This document shows positions 23,502 to 36,909 of a DNA stretch of 64,000 bases, piece by piece; positions within the stretch are counted from its first letter, which is position 1, and the number at the start of each line of letters is the position of its first letter. Source of the stretch: Paralichthys olivaceus. Taxonomy: Eukaryota; Chordata; Actinopteri; Pleuronectiformes; Paralichthyidae. Location of the stretch: contig NC_091109.1 of assembly GCF_024713975.1 (NCBI RefSeq), positions 15,220,501-15,284,500 on the forward strand, written 5' to 3'. The notes beneath the pieces are model-generated. The model made no database searches. It was not told the origin of the DNA and saw only the letters and a list, made by a program, of their open reading frames with translations. The position numbers were made by a program, and so were the translations under genes.

Positions 23502-23573
23502 ATGTTGAGCACGTAAGGCTGGATAGAATAATTGCATCAGATCTAGTTGGGCACTCTGCCCCTGTCCATGTAG
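23502..23573 (+). promoter_or_regulatory. plag1: Two tiny upstream ORFs in the plag1 leader
   Basis: ATG at 23502 is closed by TAA at 23514-23516 after four codons (MLST). ATG at 23568 is followed immediately by TAG (23571-23573), a start-stop element, 20 nt before the main start at 23594. Both are in the presumed coding exon (23485 onward). Such elements usually lower initiation at the main start; the effect here is inferred. Confidence 0.5.
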
Positions 23574-23593
23574 CTGGTCTGCCTTAAGGTGCC

Positions 23594-25230
23594 ATGGCTA
23601 CAGGGACCCAGGGCCACCGTGACCACATCTTGGAGAAAGCCAAGCTCACGCCACCCACAGGGAGGCGCAGGAGAGCAGAGGGGAAGCCGAAGAAGAATTT
23701 CCCCTGCCAGGAGTGTCAGAAGGCGTTCAACAGTCTGGAGAAGTTGAAGGTGCACTCGTATTCTCACACAGGAGAAAGACCCTACCGCTGCTCCCACCCT
23801 GACTGCACCAAGGCTTTCGTCTCCAAATACAAGCTGCTACGGTACAGACAAGCAACAGTACATAGCAGGCTGCAGCATGTTGCTTTTCTCTTTATTTTGG
23901 TAACATAGTGCTCTGCAGTAATCAGAATGATGTGTTGATAAATAATAGTTCACAGGTCTTGTGTGTATGTATGATGTAAAGCATGCTGAAAACTTGATTG
24001 CAAGAATTCTGATTGCTCATACAATGTGTCTGTGTTCCAAGGCATATGGCAACTCACTCGCCAGAAAAAAACCACAAGTGTTCATACTGTGAGAAAATGT
24101 TCCACCGCAAGGATCACTTAAAGAATCATCTACACACTCATGACCCATACAAGGAGGCATTCACCTGTCAGGAGTGTGGCAAGAGCTACAACACCAAGCT
24201 GGGCTTCAAACGCCACCTCGCCCTCCACGCTGCCAACAGTGGAGATCTCACCTGCCAAGTGTGCCTGCAGCCATTTCCTAGCACCGGGATTCTTCTAGAG
24301 CACCTCAAAACACATGCTGGCAAGTCCTCTGGCGGGACCAAAGAGAAAAAGCATCGCTGCGAGCATTGTGAGCGGCGATTCTACACCCGTAAAGACGTAC
24401 GACGCCACATGGTGGTGCACACGGGACGCAAGGATTTCCTTTGTCAATACTGTGCCCAGCGCTTCGGTAGGAAGGACCACCTGACACGTCACATGAAGAA
24501 GAGCCACCCCCAGGAGCTGCTGAGGGTAAAAACTGAGCCAGCTGATTCGCTGGAGCCTATTGTCTACGACTTGGCTTCTGGGGACATCAAGGGTGAACTC
24601 CCTGGAATGTTGACGCCAAGGCCCCACCAGCTCAACATGTACACAGGCCCCGTCCTGGACACAGAGCCCTTCCCCACACCCCCACACCCCTTTTCTTTAA
24701 AGTACCCACTGGGCTCCAACTTTACCTCATACACCGTCTCCTCACTGGAGCGGGAGCAGAATCTAAAGGGAGAACTGGAGACCTACCTGATGGAGCTGCA
24801 GAGCAGCATGCCCTCCTCATCGTCTGCAGCCCAAGAACCCCAACTCTCCTCCTCCAAACTAGAGTTGGAGACTCAAATTAGCGGGCTGGAGGAAGGGAGC
24901 GAGGAGGTGTCCTTGTCCAAAATGTCCACTTCAGTTGCAGCAGCCACTGCAGGTGACTCTCTGGCCTCATCCTCCTCTCTGATGGACTTCTCACAGCTTT
25001 TCAACTTCCTTCCGCTCAATGGGCCTCCGTACAACCAGGCAGGGGGCAGCGGGGGGCAGGGCGTTGCCTATCAACCCAACGAAGAGCCCACACCTCTCGT
25101 CCAGCTGCCCCCCCAGTCGTCTGAAGGCCCAGAGGCTGTAGAGACGCCACTTCAAGGGCTCCCCTCCTCCTTCATTTCCAACCTGAGCACACCCACCACA
25201 CTGCCCCGATTCCACCAAGCTTTTCAGTGA
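23594..25230 (+). CDS. plag1: PLAG1, seven C2H2 zinc-finger transcription factor
   Basis: Two coding exons, 23594-23841 and 24042-25230, are split by a 200-bp intron inside the second finger (CG|gtacag, ccaag|G restores Arg83). The product is 478 residues; human PLAG1 is 500. A basic segment [12 protein letters not shown] (24-35) is a likely nuclear localisation signal. Seven fingers follow, the first with C38/C41/H54/H58 and the last reading [19 protein letters not shown]. Just after, VKTEP is the sumoylation-type motif of this family. The C-terminal half is Ser/Pro-rich, as expected for an activation region, and ends HQAFQ. PLAG1 binds GC-rich sites and activates growth genes such as IGF2. 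Head-to-head placement with chchd7 and mos downstream confirm plag1 over plagl1/plagl2. An exon runs from 23485; earlier leader exons lie 5'. Confidence 0.95.
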
Positions 25231-28200
25231 TCCAGTATGTACTGCAAATTGCACACATGCACTCTAACACACACACATACTGACATGCATGTCAAGCTAC
25301 ACAACCACACAGGCAGAGAGACACTGAAACAAGATGCCAGTTACACATGATTGGTGATATTAGAAACTCCCTCCTTGAAATACAACAAGATGTGCAGACA
25401 GTAACACATGCAGCAGACACAAAATGATGAGCACTGACAACCCAAACAGAGAGCTCTCCACAGAAGGTTTGGTTTTCCAATGGCAACTATTAGGATGTCT
25501 TCTTTGCCCTTATCAGTTATCCACAATTCCCTAGTGATGTGTTCATTTAATAGCAGGAAAAAAATCCTCTAGATCTGAAATTGCAGTGCAAGCAGGAGCC
25601 CTGACAAGCAGGTCAGCACAGCTTAGGTTCATACTACAACAGATTTCAATGCAGCACTTCTCTGTGCACTCCATCACTGTCATTAGCACAAAAATCGGCC
25701 ACATACACATTGCTGGAGTAGAACCATCTTTCGCAGTAATGTGAACCTGATACAGCAAAAAGATATCAAACGTGTATTAAGGAACGTTTACTGAGAAGAG
25801 TAACATTTTTCTTAAGAATGGTATGCAGATTCTGAAATGCATAATGTTTTGAACTTTGAACCATCTGATGCTGTCAAGCATCATCTTACCTTTGTTTTAG
25901 GTCATAATCATGATTTTAAAGGACCAGGCCGTAGTTTTGGTATGTTTATGTAGATTTACATTAGTGTAGACACACACACACACACACGCACACACAATTA
26001 ATCTAATGAATTATAGGAAATTTAATTAAATACATTTAGAAATGAAATATTTCTAGTGTAATGTTAAAGCATTATGATAATCAGTAAATAAGCTAAACAT
26101 GCAAAAACCTGGTCCTTTGATCAATCCTCCACATTCACATTATCATAGACAAGGTACTGAGTAGGAACTACTGTATGGCAGTATTACAGATTCATTTGGG
26201 TGATCGATAGATTTTCTGGTCAGGTTTCCTCTTTATTCCCTGACAGAGGATATTTCACAAAAGTTGAAATGTGTCTTTTATGGTTTTTCATCCTGTAACC
26301 AAATACACCCAATCACAGACAGAGCTTTTGAGGTAAACTCATCAGGGCAATCACCAAGGGCTGTCGTTCTCTTGTAATCCCCTCTAAAGATCAACTCCAC
26401 CACCAAAATATAATAAACCTAGATGGAGAGGTGAGATCAATCATATATCTGTTAAGAAGCACCAGTTTTCACTAAATTGTGAAGATTTTGACTGAGATGT
26501 TCCCCTTGTTTGGTTTACGTCTTATTTTTTTCAAAGGTTCTTGCAAAATATCAAATACCACAAAGCAAGCACCCCCAAGAATCATGAAAGTTATGAATGC
26601 AAAAAATACATGGACACAAACTATCATCTTCACATCCTTCCTGTCTGCAGTCATGGCCTGTGCGTTTGGAAGGAGATAGACTTCTAAGTGTAGTCGGTAG
26701 GACTGCCCTTTTTTTCAATGATAGACTAAAACCTTTAGTCAGGAATGAGATGCAAAAGAAGTACTGTTGTATTTCATTATCATAGAATTGAAAACTATCC
26801 ATAAGAGCCAAATTAGGTACTGCGAAAAATGATTAAGGTGGGTATGGGGCTGAATTTGATACTCTGCTTTAAAAAAAATTTAATAAAGAATAGAAATATT
26901 TTCACAGGCTTCCCACTCGCCCCCAACTTTGAAAAAACTCCCTCAACCCCTGTATATGAAATGACCAATACCTACATTAATTGCAAATATATGAAAGGAT
27001 GTGCTCTGTTTACCAAATATGTTAGCCATTCTATATGTTAGAGACTTATATATATGACATATGCCAGTTTAGTTTTTTCTCACCCAGTGTGGATAATATG
27101 GAACTCTTCGAGAATATATGAAGTCCTTAAAATGTTATGTGAAGCTGCCAAAATTTGCTGCTATTTTGATAATTTAGTCAAAGGAATGGGATGTGAAACA
27201 GGATAATGAGGAAATAATTTATGAGTGAATGTTTCACCGCCTGCTACTTATTCCATATTTAAAGCCTGACTTTAAATGCTATCCTAAAAGATAAATTTAC
27301 ATGTGCAGATGGTAAATTATTATTTTTTGCTTCCCACACAAAGGTGTTTTGAACTATAACTAGAAAAAAGCAAATATATTATAACCTGCTCCACAAAGTT
27401 CCAAAACATTTTACTGTTCATAATCAGGTTACTAGTTTGATGTCCACTGCCCTCTGTCAACCGTCCACTGCCACATGTTTTGACTTCCTCTGGTACGGCT
27501 CCACTTCATATTTAGATTAACGTGGAAACAGAAAACATATGTTAGTCCTGCAGGTTTTACGTGCCCTGGCAATCTATGAACATGAACTTTTACATTCATT
27601 GAAAAAGTAAGTGAAACTGTAGAAAGGAAACAGTTAAGTATTATTTAATGATAACAATTATGAAAATATACCATCTCACAGTATGCTAGACACATGTTGC
27701 AACTTAGACAGCTGGGAATGATATTTACATATCCAACAAGATTGCAGCAAATTCATTATAACATTATTTCTTAAACTTTATCATGGTTAAGGTTCATCTT
27801 AGTTTTATAAAGTGGGATATTCACATATACAATACATTAGCATCTAGTGTTGTATCATCTTGTAAATCATTGATTCACCATTTGTGCAAAGCTGCTTACT
27901 GGTGGGTGATGGAGGACTTCAGTGGTTTTTGGGAAGATCCTCGGTTAAATATATAGAACAGTTTGAATGTGAAGCAGGACAAAACTGGAAAAGGGCTGAG
28001 ATTCGCAGCTAATATTCCCTGGATTAAAGATACATCAAGTTCATGAGGCCAAAGCATGCTACTCTGAAATCAGTTGTCTCAGTAGTCTTTCCTGTAAAGC
28101 CTTAAAGCACCGTCATTTCAAATGCAGTTCAATATGTTGATGGAGAAAGACACATTCACTGATAGATCACATTTAATGCTGTTCCCACTGCCTTATCTAT

Positions 28201-31200
28201 CCATGTACCTAGTTTTGTCTCTGAGACTTCTGCTTCTTCTCCAAAAGACTGGAGGTGAATCAACTTTTTATGGACAAAATTCCTATTATAGTATATTTAT
28301 ATATATCATATATGTTCTTTCAACATATATAATATATGTATATATATGTTAAATATATATAGGCAGGATACAGGAGTTTGTCTACATTTTGCATTTTACT
28401 TAACTGTGTCCATGATCCAAGATCTGTATAATATTAATTTGCTTCTCTGGTGATTGGAAAGAAAAGTGTATTGAAAATCAGATAAAACACAACATCATTA
28501 AAACAGATATGTGGACAGTCCTCAGGAAAAGGGGTCAATATGAAGATGTGGAAAATGTTGAATGCTTTAAGCTCAAGCACAATTTTTTTTTACTTTCGTT
28601 GTATGGTATCAAAACCTGGGACAACCAAGCCAAAACTATTTACATGGATAGAGACCACTTGAGGGAAGATATTTTTTATGATTTATATGAATTGCATCTT
28701 TAATTTCAAAATTTCAAAAATTTGATTGAATCAATCTTTTTAAGGGACATTATATTTTGGTGTGTTCATCATCTGTTATTCATATTTAAATGTTAGCTAT
28801 TATCTGCAGTCAGTCAGGGCTTCCACCACCGACCAGGAGGAGGAGTGTTTTTTAGCATTGTCTGAAGCATTTGTTAACTGACCGAATTACAGTAGAAGTT
28901 AGAGTTAAAGTTTTAGCTGTATGTATCAAAGCTCCATCCAACATGACATCCACTGTTAAATTGTTCAGGAATAGTCAAAAGGACATGAAGTTCAGCTCTG
29001 ATGAGCCCTCAGTCATCAGTGCCTTAGACACAAATTCATATTTCACCTTAGCTTCTTTCAACACGAAGTCAGTCACTGCTCAGTCATCACTCTGGACACA
29101 GTCACACTCAAACCATACATTTCAAGCAGATGTGCCTTATGTTTCAGGAAATACTTAAACATATCAGCTGTTTGCTGACATTTACAATCAATGTGGGAAA
29201 TGCATGAGGGGCTTTTAGAAAAACATAAATGAATAGCAGCTGTGTTTGAACAGATGCACTTCACAGATATATTTTTGCGTTGTTTTCCACAGGTTAGAAT
29301 TACAATCACTAACTTCAGCTTTCACTTAGAAACTTCAAGATTCTGTTAATGATTCCGACATTTGTAAAGATGCTGGAATGTTGCACAAGACATGTGGAGT
29401 TTTTGGTTCTGAATGTTGTTACTCAGAGTGTGTAAAAACAAAAGTATACGCCATCAATGTTGTGTCGAAACAAGCAGATACTGATTTATAACGTGGAAAG
29501 GGTTCCCTGGACATGTTTGCTATCAAAATCCAAACAGTAAACTACAGTCAACACTGATGCACTGCTTTGACATGGCATTAGCAACTGCCATTACCTCTAT
29601 TGACTGTGTTTAGATGTAGATTTTGTAATGGCTGTAGAGATGCGTTTAAAAGCCACAGCTACTTTTGCTCCTATAAAGTTGCTCGGTTTGGGCCACCCTC
29701 ATTTGTGGGCTCAGCACAATGCACATCACTTTGTGATTTATTTGAATCACCGTGGGCAAATTGTCAGGTCTGACAGTATGACAGACATCTGAGAGTGGTA
29801 GTCTGTTACTGGAAATCAGGAAAACTCCAAATCATGAAGTAACATACGTGTAGACATAGAACGGTCACATAGGATGCTGAGGTCACAAGTGTTAGGGGAG
29901 GTTCCAGTGTCTGTGTGATCTAGTTGTTAGCCCTGGGCTCATGAGTGTAGTCCCTGTTGTTGTTCACTTTACTTTGTGTTCGCAATCAGTAGCCAGCTCA
30001 GTGGTTCGTCATCAACTGAAATGTTTGTGTAGCACATACTCGTGATGACTTATTCTTTGACCTAGTTTCTGATTTAAATCAAATTGTGAAAAGGTATTTG
30101 CCCCCTGCCCTATTTCTCCAGTCTTGCTATTTTTTTCTATATAAATCAGCCAACTAATTTTAAGATAAAGACATGAGTAAATGAAAAATGGTACTTTTAA
30201 ATGGTTATTCCTCTTATTGAAGGTTATTCCGATCCTAAATCGCCCATGTGAAAAATGAATTGCCCCAAAAATCGAAGAAGTGGTTGTGCCGCTCAAGGCA
30301 CTAAACATTCGCGATGAGTCTTTATTTGTAGATAATGGTTCTCACCGTGGTTAGAGTCCCTTTCCAGAGTAGATAGATTTCAGTGACATTGTTTTAAATC
30401 TGATCATGAATTTATTTAGTTTATGGCATCATGTGTTGGTTTTTAAGAGCTTTTAACCTACTTCACATTGCCAGATGTTTCAATTTAAAACAAAATGGCC
30501 ATTATCATGCCTGGATGTGGCTGATTGATGGATTTAGAATCTGAGAGGTCAAATAACTTATTCACATTAGGCCAGATAATGTTTTCCTTCTATAAATGAA
30601 ATTGTCTCTTAAAATTAGTTTGATGTTCTGAAAAATGTAAGTGTAATGAATTTACTGAAATAGAAGAAATCAGAAGGGAGCAATAATTTTCACAGCACTG
30701 ACTGTGCATCAAAAATCAAATGGGAAAACTTTTTGTCGTTCTGGTTGGCTGCTAATTCTAGACTCTTTTACTAAGCTAAGGTTTCACAATGAAAAGGTGT
30801 CATGTGACCAGAGTGCCATAATTTGGTCACATGATGAGAAGTGAGCAAACTACATATGAACTGCGCAAGGTCAATTTACTGATGAAGGCCGTGAGATATT
30901 GCTCAAAACAGTGAACTAATTATATAGTGTAGATCTGTATCATCATATTGAAACGTTTAAGTAAATACTCGGCCCTACTACAACATTACTGAAGGATGAA
31001 AAGTGACAAAGGTGAAGTCAGCTGATGTACATTGTTCCACAAAACAACAACTGTACATTTTCTCTGTAAAACAGAAAGAACATTGTACACTTGTCGTCTT
31101 TATTCAAGACACATTGGACTGCACACTTTAAATGTGAACATCGCCGATGGCAAACATTTTCCCTTCCACTGCAGCAGTTAACAGAGGGTGCCTCTTAGTA

Positions 31201-33050
31201 ACATGAAATGTTCGATACATATATTTAACCCCATAGTGTTATCATTTACCTCACATACTCATCTTGCTTTTGTGCTCCTGGATTTAAAAATGAGGATGAA
31301 CTAGAAGTGTTAAGCGCCCCTGTTTTCTTTGTGAATGATGGGACTTGATGAGACACGAATAGAGACGATATTTTTCTGGCTTGTGTGAAATATAGAGTTG
31401 AATGTGTAATGCAAAGCATTTATGGAACTTTGCTATTTCTATATTGTTAAGGTTTGAGGTTTTACAAGCGTAACTAGCAAACCTCTTTCTCCCTCTCTTT
31501 TACATATATATGTATACGTATATATGCAGACATATACGTATACATGTATGCATATATATATAGTAATAATAGCACTTTTTGAATTGAATGCCTTCATTTC
31601 CTACAATCTTTTTTGTTTAAAACCTTTATTATACTATAGATATATATTTAGCTCTTTCAGAGAACAATAACATGTAAATACAATATAAATGTTTTATTTT
31701 TACAGGTACAATTTTGACAGTGTTTTTCCTATCAAAGTGTCATTTTGCTTTACTTGCACAAGTGTTCTGTGTGTCTCACTGAGGAGGCTTTTATCAACTC
31801 TTAAGAGATTTGTGTTGGTGTAGGTTTTCAGAAGGCCTTCTTGACTTTTAAAACCGCTAGGACAAGTGAGAGCACAGGCAATAATGAAGCTTAAATGGAC
31901 AGTTATTAAGCACTTAATTGTATCATCTTGTTAAAGTAATTGTTAAAAAGACATACAAGATATATGTTCAATAACTCCCGGGGTGATTTAGCCCTCATCG
32001 TTTGACCTCAGTGTGACATTATGAAAGAATATTACTTGATAATGGTTTTTCTCTGAAAGTTGTTGCATAAAGGCCAACTGTACAATCAGCTGCATGCAGT
32101 TTTGCCTTAATGTATGGCTGTATGACACAATCTAGAGATTTGATGGGAGAGAATTAACAAAATTGACAGTAAATACAATCTCAACTCATTGGAGTCTGGT
32201 ATCAGATCAAGTTCATGATTCTAAAGCAAAAGTGAATTGTCCTGAACAAAGACATAGTGAAAACACGTTGCGTCCCAGTGTGGAGACCAGAGACATGAGA
32301 TGCTCTTCGGTGAGAGGCACAGACATTTAGCAAATCATGTCAAACTTTTTTATAAGCTTCATTGGTACCAGTGAACTTTATTGAATGTGTATGTAAGAAA
32401 CACTGCAATACTGCAATTTATTTTGGTCTTGGATCAAGCTGCTAACATACTTCTAAAGCTCCTTAAGGTGCTACAGACCTCTTTTCTAGTTATTAAATGT
32501 ATCATTTGTACAAACAAAGTATCCAGTTTAGCTGAACAGTTGGCATGTGTGTGCCTGGTTGTACTATATAGCTACATATATTTCATTGTACTGTGATTTT
32601 TGTAGTCTTTTTACAGACTTGCCTGTAATGTCCCCCCACACGTCTCCCCCCTCATCCCCCTACCCACCGTTGTGTTTTGATATTTGGAATCTGAGTCATG
32701 GTGGGAGATAACTCTGAGTGATGTGCACTCAGCAGAGATGCAGACATCTGTGCTGATGCTGAGAAAATGACTCCATGTGATGCCATTCAAAATGAGCAGA
32801 GGAAGTTCAGAGACAAACTGCATTCCAGCCATGTTGGTTTTGTTATCCATTGCATTTCAATAATGCCATCCTGTGTCAATGATGGACTCATTGCTAATTC
32901 TCAATATTTTTCTTCAAATCTATTTTACAAACTACTGTTGTATTTTTATAAATAGGTAAAGTATTTCACATAAACATATATATATAAGTAAATATATATG
33001 TATGTGTTTATAGGTTGTGTAAAATAAAAATGAATGCTGCAGCTTTTATC
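25231..33050 (+). other. plag1 3' side: probable long 3' UTR then intergenic DNA
   Basis: No other gene was recognised. Mammalian PLAG1 has a very long 3' UTR, so much of this may be transcribed. Candidate AATAAA signals include 33023-33028, but which is used cannot be told. It contains a CA microsatellite (about 25971-25995) and a TA-rich palindrome (31504-31562). Open frames are all below 112 codons and unsupported. Confidence 0.4.
31504..31562. repeat. TA-rich imperfect palindrome
   Basis: The arm TGTATACGTATATATG (31511-31526), spacer CAGA, then the opposite arm CATATACGTATACA (31531-31544) can pair except for one missing TA step. Further ATAT runs lie on both sides. Confidence 0.75.
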
Positions 33051-35786
33051 CATTGTGTTTGAAACATTGACATCATCCAAAGAGGCAGATTATTTATTGT
33101 CTGGCAGAGTAACCTGATTTGATTTACATACCTTGCTGCTATGAGAGAGAAGGCCTGCAGTCATCAACTCCAGTGTTTTACACAATGTAATGAAAGTTTA
33201 TTAAACATAAGAGAAGGATCCAACTGTCACTATGTCTGATCATTTCTTTAAACATGTCTACCATCGTGATTTTGTCTACATCTGTGAAAGTCACTGGTTC
33301 ATTGGAGGATTTTTATTCACACCAGGCCCGGTGAACTAACTATTATTACAGTGAGGTGGCCTAGCTTATAATATTTATGTATAATATACATATATAATAT
33401 ATATAGCTAAGTGGATTCTCAAAGACTCAAAGGTGAAATGATTACTGTGTGTGTGTGCACGTGTATGTGTGTGTGTTAGACTGGGTCTAAATAGGTGTGT
33501 GTTTAGGGTGATGAAAGGAGATGTCATGCAATACAACAGCTTATCATTTTTAATTGTTTTACAGCAACAATAATGTATAATCAAGCAAAAATATAGATAT
33601 TTTCATTACAGTCACTTCACTCAGGTGCGCAATGTATCTTTTATCCACATATCCCTATTATTTTATTATTACCTTATTTACTTACTTACTTTTTTCCTTA
33701 TTACAATTTAGCATACACTATTTACCATGCAGTACACATTAAGAAAAATGAACTTTGAGCAAATATTAACCAGGAACAAGCTATAACAATGGTGCGTAAA
33801 TCAGCCGAGCTTCCTTATTTTAAAAGTAAAGCCACATACACAACTTCTTAATTTCAGAATGTTTTGAAATGACATTCATTTGAGTTGGTTCATCTATTTG
33901 ACTGACAGAACAAAATCTGCTGCTTCACATTTCACATATTAAGAGAACTGGTCTAAATATACACCTAAAAACACTGCACTATTCATTTTTGACTGCTGGG
34001 AATAAGTCTTGACTTAAATTGCTTCTCAGTCTGTTAATGATTGATATGAATTTCTATGGTCTGTATGAATATGGAGAAAGCGGTCTTGTTCTGAATGATA
34101 TGGTCCTGAATGTCCAAAGAAGCGGGATAATTATTGATCTCAGATTAAGTGTTACACGCTTGTCAGTTCAATTAAAAGACCAAAATACTAATTTAAACTA
34201 AGCTTTTCTTAAATAAGTGAGTTTTCATTGCATATAATGAACAGATCTTGTTTACATATTTGGCATTTGTATCTAGTTTTAAGGTTCATTACAAGCTTTC
34301 TGTGCCTGTAATTTAATGCTAACCGTAAGAATTTTATAGTAAAGCAAAAGCATCACTCCCTGTTGGCAGATTTGTTTCTTGATAAACTGGTAAACGGTCT
34401 GTATTTATACAGCACTTTTCTGCTCTTGATGACCACTCAAAGCACTTTACAGTACAGTTCTCTGCCATGCACCCTTTCACCCACACATTCATACAGTGCA
34501 TCTATGGGCAGGCATCAGGGAGGTCTGGGATCGAACTGCCAACTTTCTGGTTAGAGTATGGCCTGTTCTACCCCTTGAGCCATAGCCATAGGCTATTTGA
34601 CTTATTTCTAGTTGGGCTGTTTTTGCAGTGTATTTTTAATCTTCACTTTCCAACATTGAACTATGTATACATGTTCCTGGCTTGTGTGTTTAAGAGAGTG
34701 GTTTTCTAAAGTTGAGGTGTACCAATCCTAAATGGCAATGTTTTACTGAACAATTCAGACATGTATTAAATTCAAGTAGACTGGATATAGATCATGAGAA
34801 AACAGAACTTGAACTAAGAAAGGTAATGCATTGCTCATACTGTACACTAAGTTTTATTTACTGTGCTACAGGAAAAAAACTATAGAAATATCTTTTCCAC
34901 ATTGTGTATATGTTTATGGCAGTCGTTTATATTGAAGTCAGTAATTATTTGGTCATATGATGAGTCTAAACAAACCCCTTAAAATTCTCTAACAGCATGG
35001 CAGGTGACCAGTCTGGCAGGTAATGTGTACACAGCCCTGTTTAGCTGTCTCTGAGTCAAAATCAATACATCTTACCCTGTAAACATCTGTCATTCTCCCT
35101 CTTGCCCTCTCTGTTGTCTCTGTGTATCCACAGTCAAGCTTGTGTCACCTAAGCAATAACTCCACTTATTTTTGTGGAGACTGGAGAAGATCTCAAATTT
35201 TGAGGACAGCTCGGCCTGTGCAGAACAAAGACACTGCACGTCATCTCAAAGCCTGTTTTGAAGTTTCAAGGATTGTTCGCAGGGGAACAGAATTGAAGAG
35301 TGACACAGTTTATCATGAACAGACGGACAGATGATGCCACACATTGTGCCCTGTCCTGTGTTATCAACACTGCTGTGCACTGACGTAGCTGTTAGAATGT
35401 GATCATTTGCTCATGCATGCTGGGAAAGTCTCAGTGAAACACACTGAGCAGGACAAATACAGGCTCTGAGCTGTGTAACATGTTTCCCAGTGGAGCTCCC
35501 TCCCCCAGCCTCATGCTGAACAATGCCAAATCTCTGTCCACCTCTAAAACGGTACACTGCACAAAGTTGTCCAGTAAGCTGCTGATGTAGCAGTGGCATG
35601 CACATGGTAGTTACTTTTGGACACACATAAATATTATTGTGCTTCACCTCAAACAGAATGCAAAAAGTGGCTCATATTACCCATCCTCCCCTTGCTGCAG
35701 ACTGAGTAAACTGAGTTGAACCATTGGGATGAACCCGTTGAACCCAAACAGAAAGCATTACATACTCCACAACACTAAGTGGCAGT
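33051..35786. other. plag1-mos intergenic region
   Basis: No supported gene. It contains a GT microsatellite (about 33445-33478), one SINE (34391-34590) and an acceptor-like tct...ccacag at about 35131. The last could belong to an upstream non-coding mos exon, but nothing else supports that. Confidence 0.45.
34391..34590 (-). mobile_element. tRNA-derived SINE copy
   Basis: Reverse orientation copy: tail first (AAACGGTCTGTATTTATACA, GATGACCACTCAAAGCACTT), then a B-box-like GGGATCGAACTGCCAAC and the head near GAGCCATAGCC. It lacks the GTCCTTGGGCAAG part of the body. Confidence 0.75.
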
Positions 35787-36035
35787 GTGGCTGCGCGGCT
35801 GTGTTTGTGCGTGTGCACAAAAGCGGTGAGGCTGAGGAGCTTCTGTTCAGTCAGCTGCAGACTTCAGACTGCACGGGCTGACTCTAATATGCACGATGCC
35901 CTCTCCGATCCCTGTGACCCGCCTGCTCCCCAAAGACATCTACCCCTTTCTGGACATCGGGACCTGCAGCAGCCCACTGACCAAACACTCGCACGGCTCC
36001 ACCTTACAGGTTCCCGTCCAGCGGCTGCACGGTAG
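35787..36035 (+). other. Upstream frame overlapping the mos start
   Basis: A frame with ATGs at 35787 and 35889 runs out of frame through the mos start (35896) and stops at 36033-36035. The ATG at 35889 is only 7 nt before the mos ATG and has A at -3. If the mRNA includes it, ribosomes could be diverted from mos. This is not proposed as a protein gene. Confidence 0.35.
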
Positions 36036-36909
36036 AGTGGCCAGCAGGCTCTGGTCCTCTGTGATCCACTGGAAGGAGCTGCGGTCCATGCAGCCAGTGG
36101 GCTCCGGGGGATTCGGCTCCGTCTACAAGGCGGAGTACCTCGGGGACACCGTCGCGCTGAAGAAAGTCAAGAAATGCACAAAGAACAAGCTGGCGTCCCG
36201 ACAGAGCTTCTGGGCCGAGCTGAACGCGGCACACCTGCGCCACAGAAACGTCGTGCGCGTCATCGCGGCCACCACCTGCGTCCCGGCGGATTTTGGAGAT
36301 GAGAGCAGCATCGGGACGATCCTGATGGAGTTTGTTGGGAGCAGGAATCTGCAACAGATCATCTACGGCTGTGAAGAGCTGGGGGAGGACCGCTGGCTCA
36401 GGTACTCCACGGACATCGCGCAAGGCCTGCGGTTCCTTCACTCGCACAGCGTTGTGCATCTGGACATAAAGCCAGCCAACGTGCTGGTGTCCAATGAAGA
36501 CGTCTGCAAAATCGTTGATTTCGGCTGCTCTCTCAAACTGGACCGTGGGTGTGAGACGAGCACCATCGCCCCCCACCTGAGCCACATGGGCGGTACGTAC
36601 ACGCACAGGGCCCCTGAGCTGCTTAAGGGCGAGGAGGTGTCTCCTAAAGCGGACATCTTCTCCTTCGGGATCACCCTGTGGCAGCTGATCACCAGAGAGC
36701 AGCCCTACACTGGCGACAGGCAATACGTGGTCTATGCGATGGTGGCGTACAATCTGCGGCCGTCTGTGCAGGACTACCCGGTGTTCCGCTCGGAGCAGGG
36801 GCGACTGTGTAGCACTCTGTTGAGCCGGTGCTGGAGCGGAGAGGCCACATGCAGACCCAGTGCTCAAGAGCTGCTGCCATACCTGGAGCAGGTGCGCTCC
36901 CAGATATGA
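35896..36909 (+). CDS. mos: MOS serine/threonine kinase (MAPK kinase kinase of oocytes)
   Basis: A single uninterrupted frame of 337 residues, intronless like other vertebrate mos genes (human 346). It starts MPSP; in the family Pro2 and Ser3 control protein stability. The kinase domain shows the glycine loop GSGGFGSV (69-76), VALK with the ATP-binding Lys89, CTKNKLASRQSFWAELN after it, the catalytic loop HLDIKPAN with Asp190, DFG at 208-210, GGTYTHRAPELLKG with APE at 239-241, and DIFSFGITLWQ. All catalytic residues are present. MOS activates MEK/ERK in oocytes and holds meiosis II arrest as part of cytostatic factor. GC content is far above its surroundings, which also produces a 287-codon shadow frame on the other strand. 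It lies downstream of plag1 in the same direction, as on human 8q12. Confidence 0.96.
   Translation: MPSPIPVTRLLPKDIYPFLDIGTCSSPLTKHSHGSTLQVPVQRLHGRVASRLWSSVIHWKELRSMQPVGSGGFGSVYKAEYLGDTVALKKVKKCTKNKLASRQSFWAELNAAHLRHRNVVRVIAATTCVPADFGDESSIGTILMEFVGSRNLQQIIYGCEELGEDRWLRYSTDIAQGLRFLHSHSVVHLDIKPANVLVSNEDVCKIVDFGCSLKLDRGCETSTIAPHLSHMGGTYTHRAPELLKGEEVSPKADIFSFGITLWQLITREQPYTGDRQYVVYAMVAYNLRPSVQDYPVFRSEQGRLCSTLLSRCWSGEATCRPSAQELLPYLEQVRSQI

Noticed and set aside
24295-24687. 130-codon minus-strand open frame
   Set aside because: Shadow of the plag1 zinc-finger exon.
36004-36867. 287-codon open frame antisense to mos
   Set aside because: It is a shadow of the GC-rich mos coding sequence. Kinase motifs on the plus strand explain the region fully, and the antisense product has no recognisable domain.
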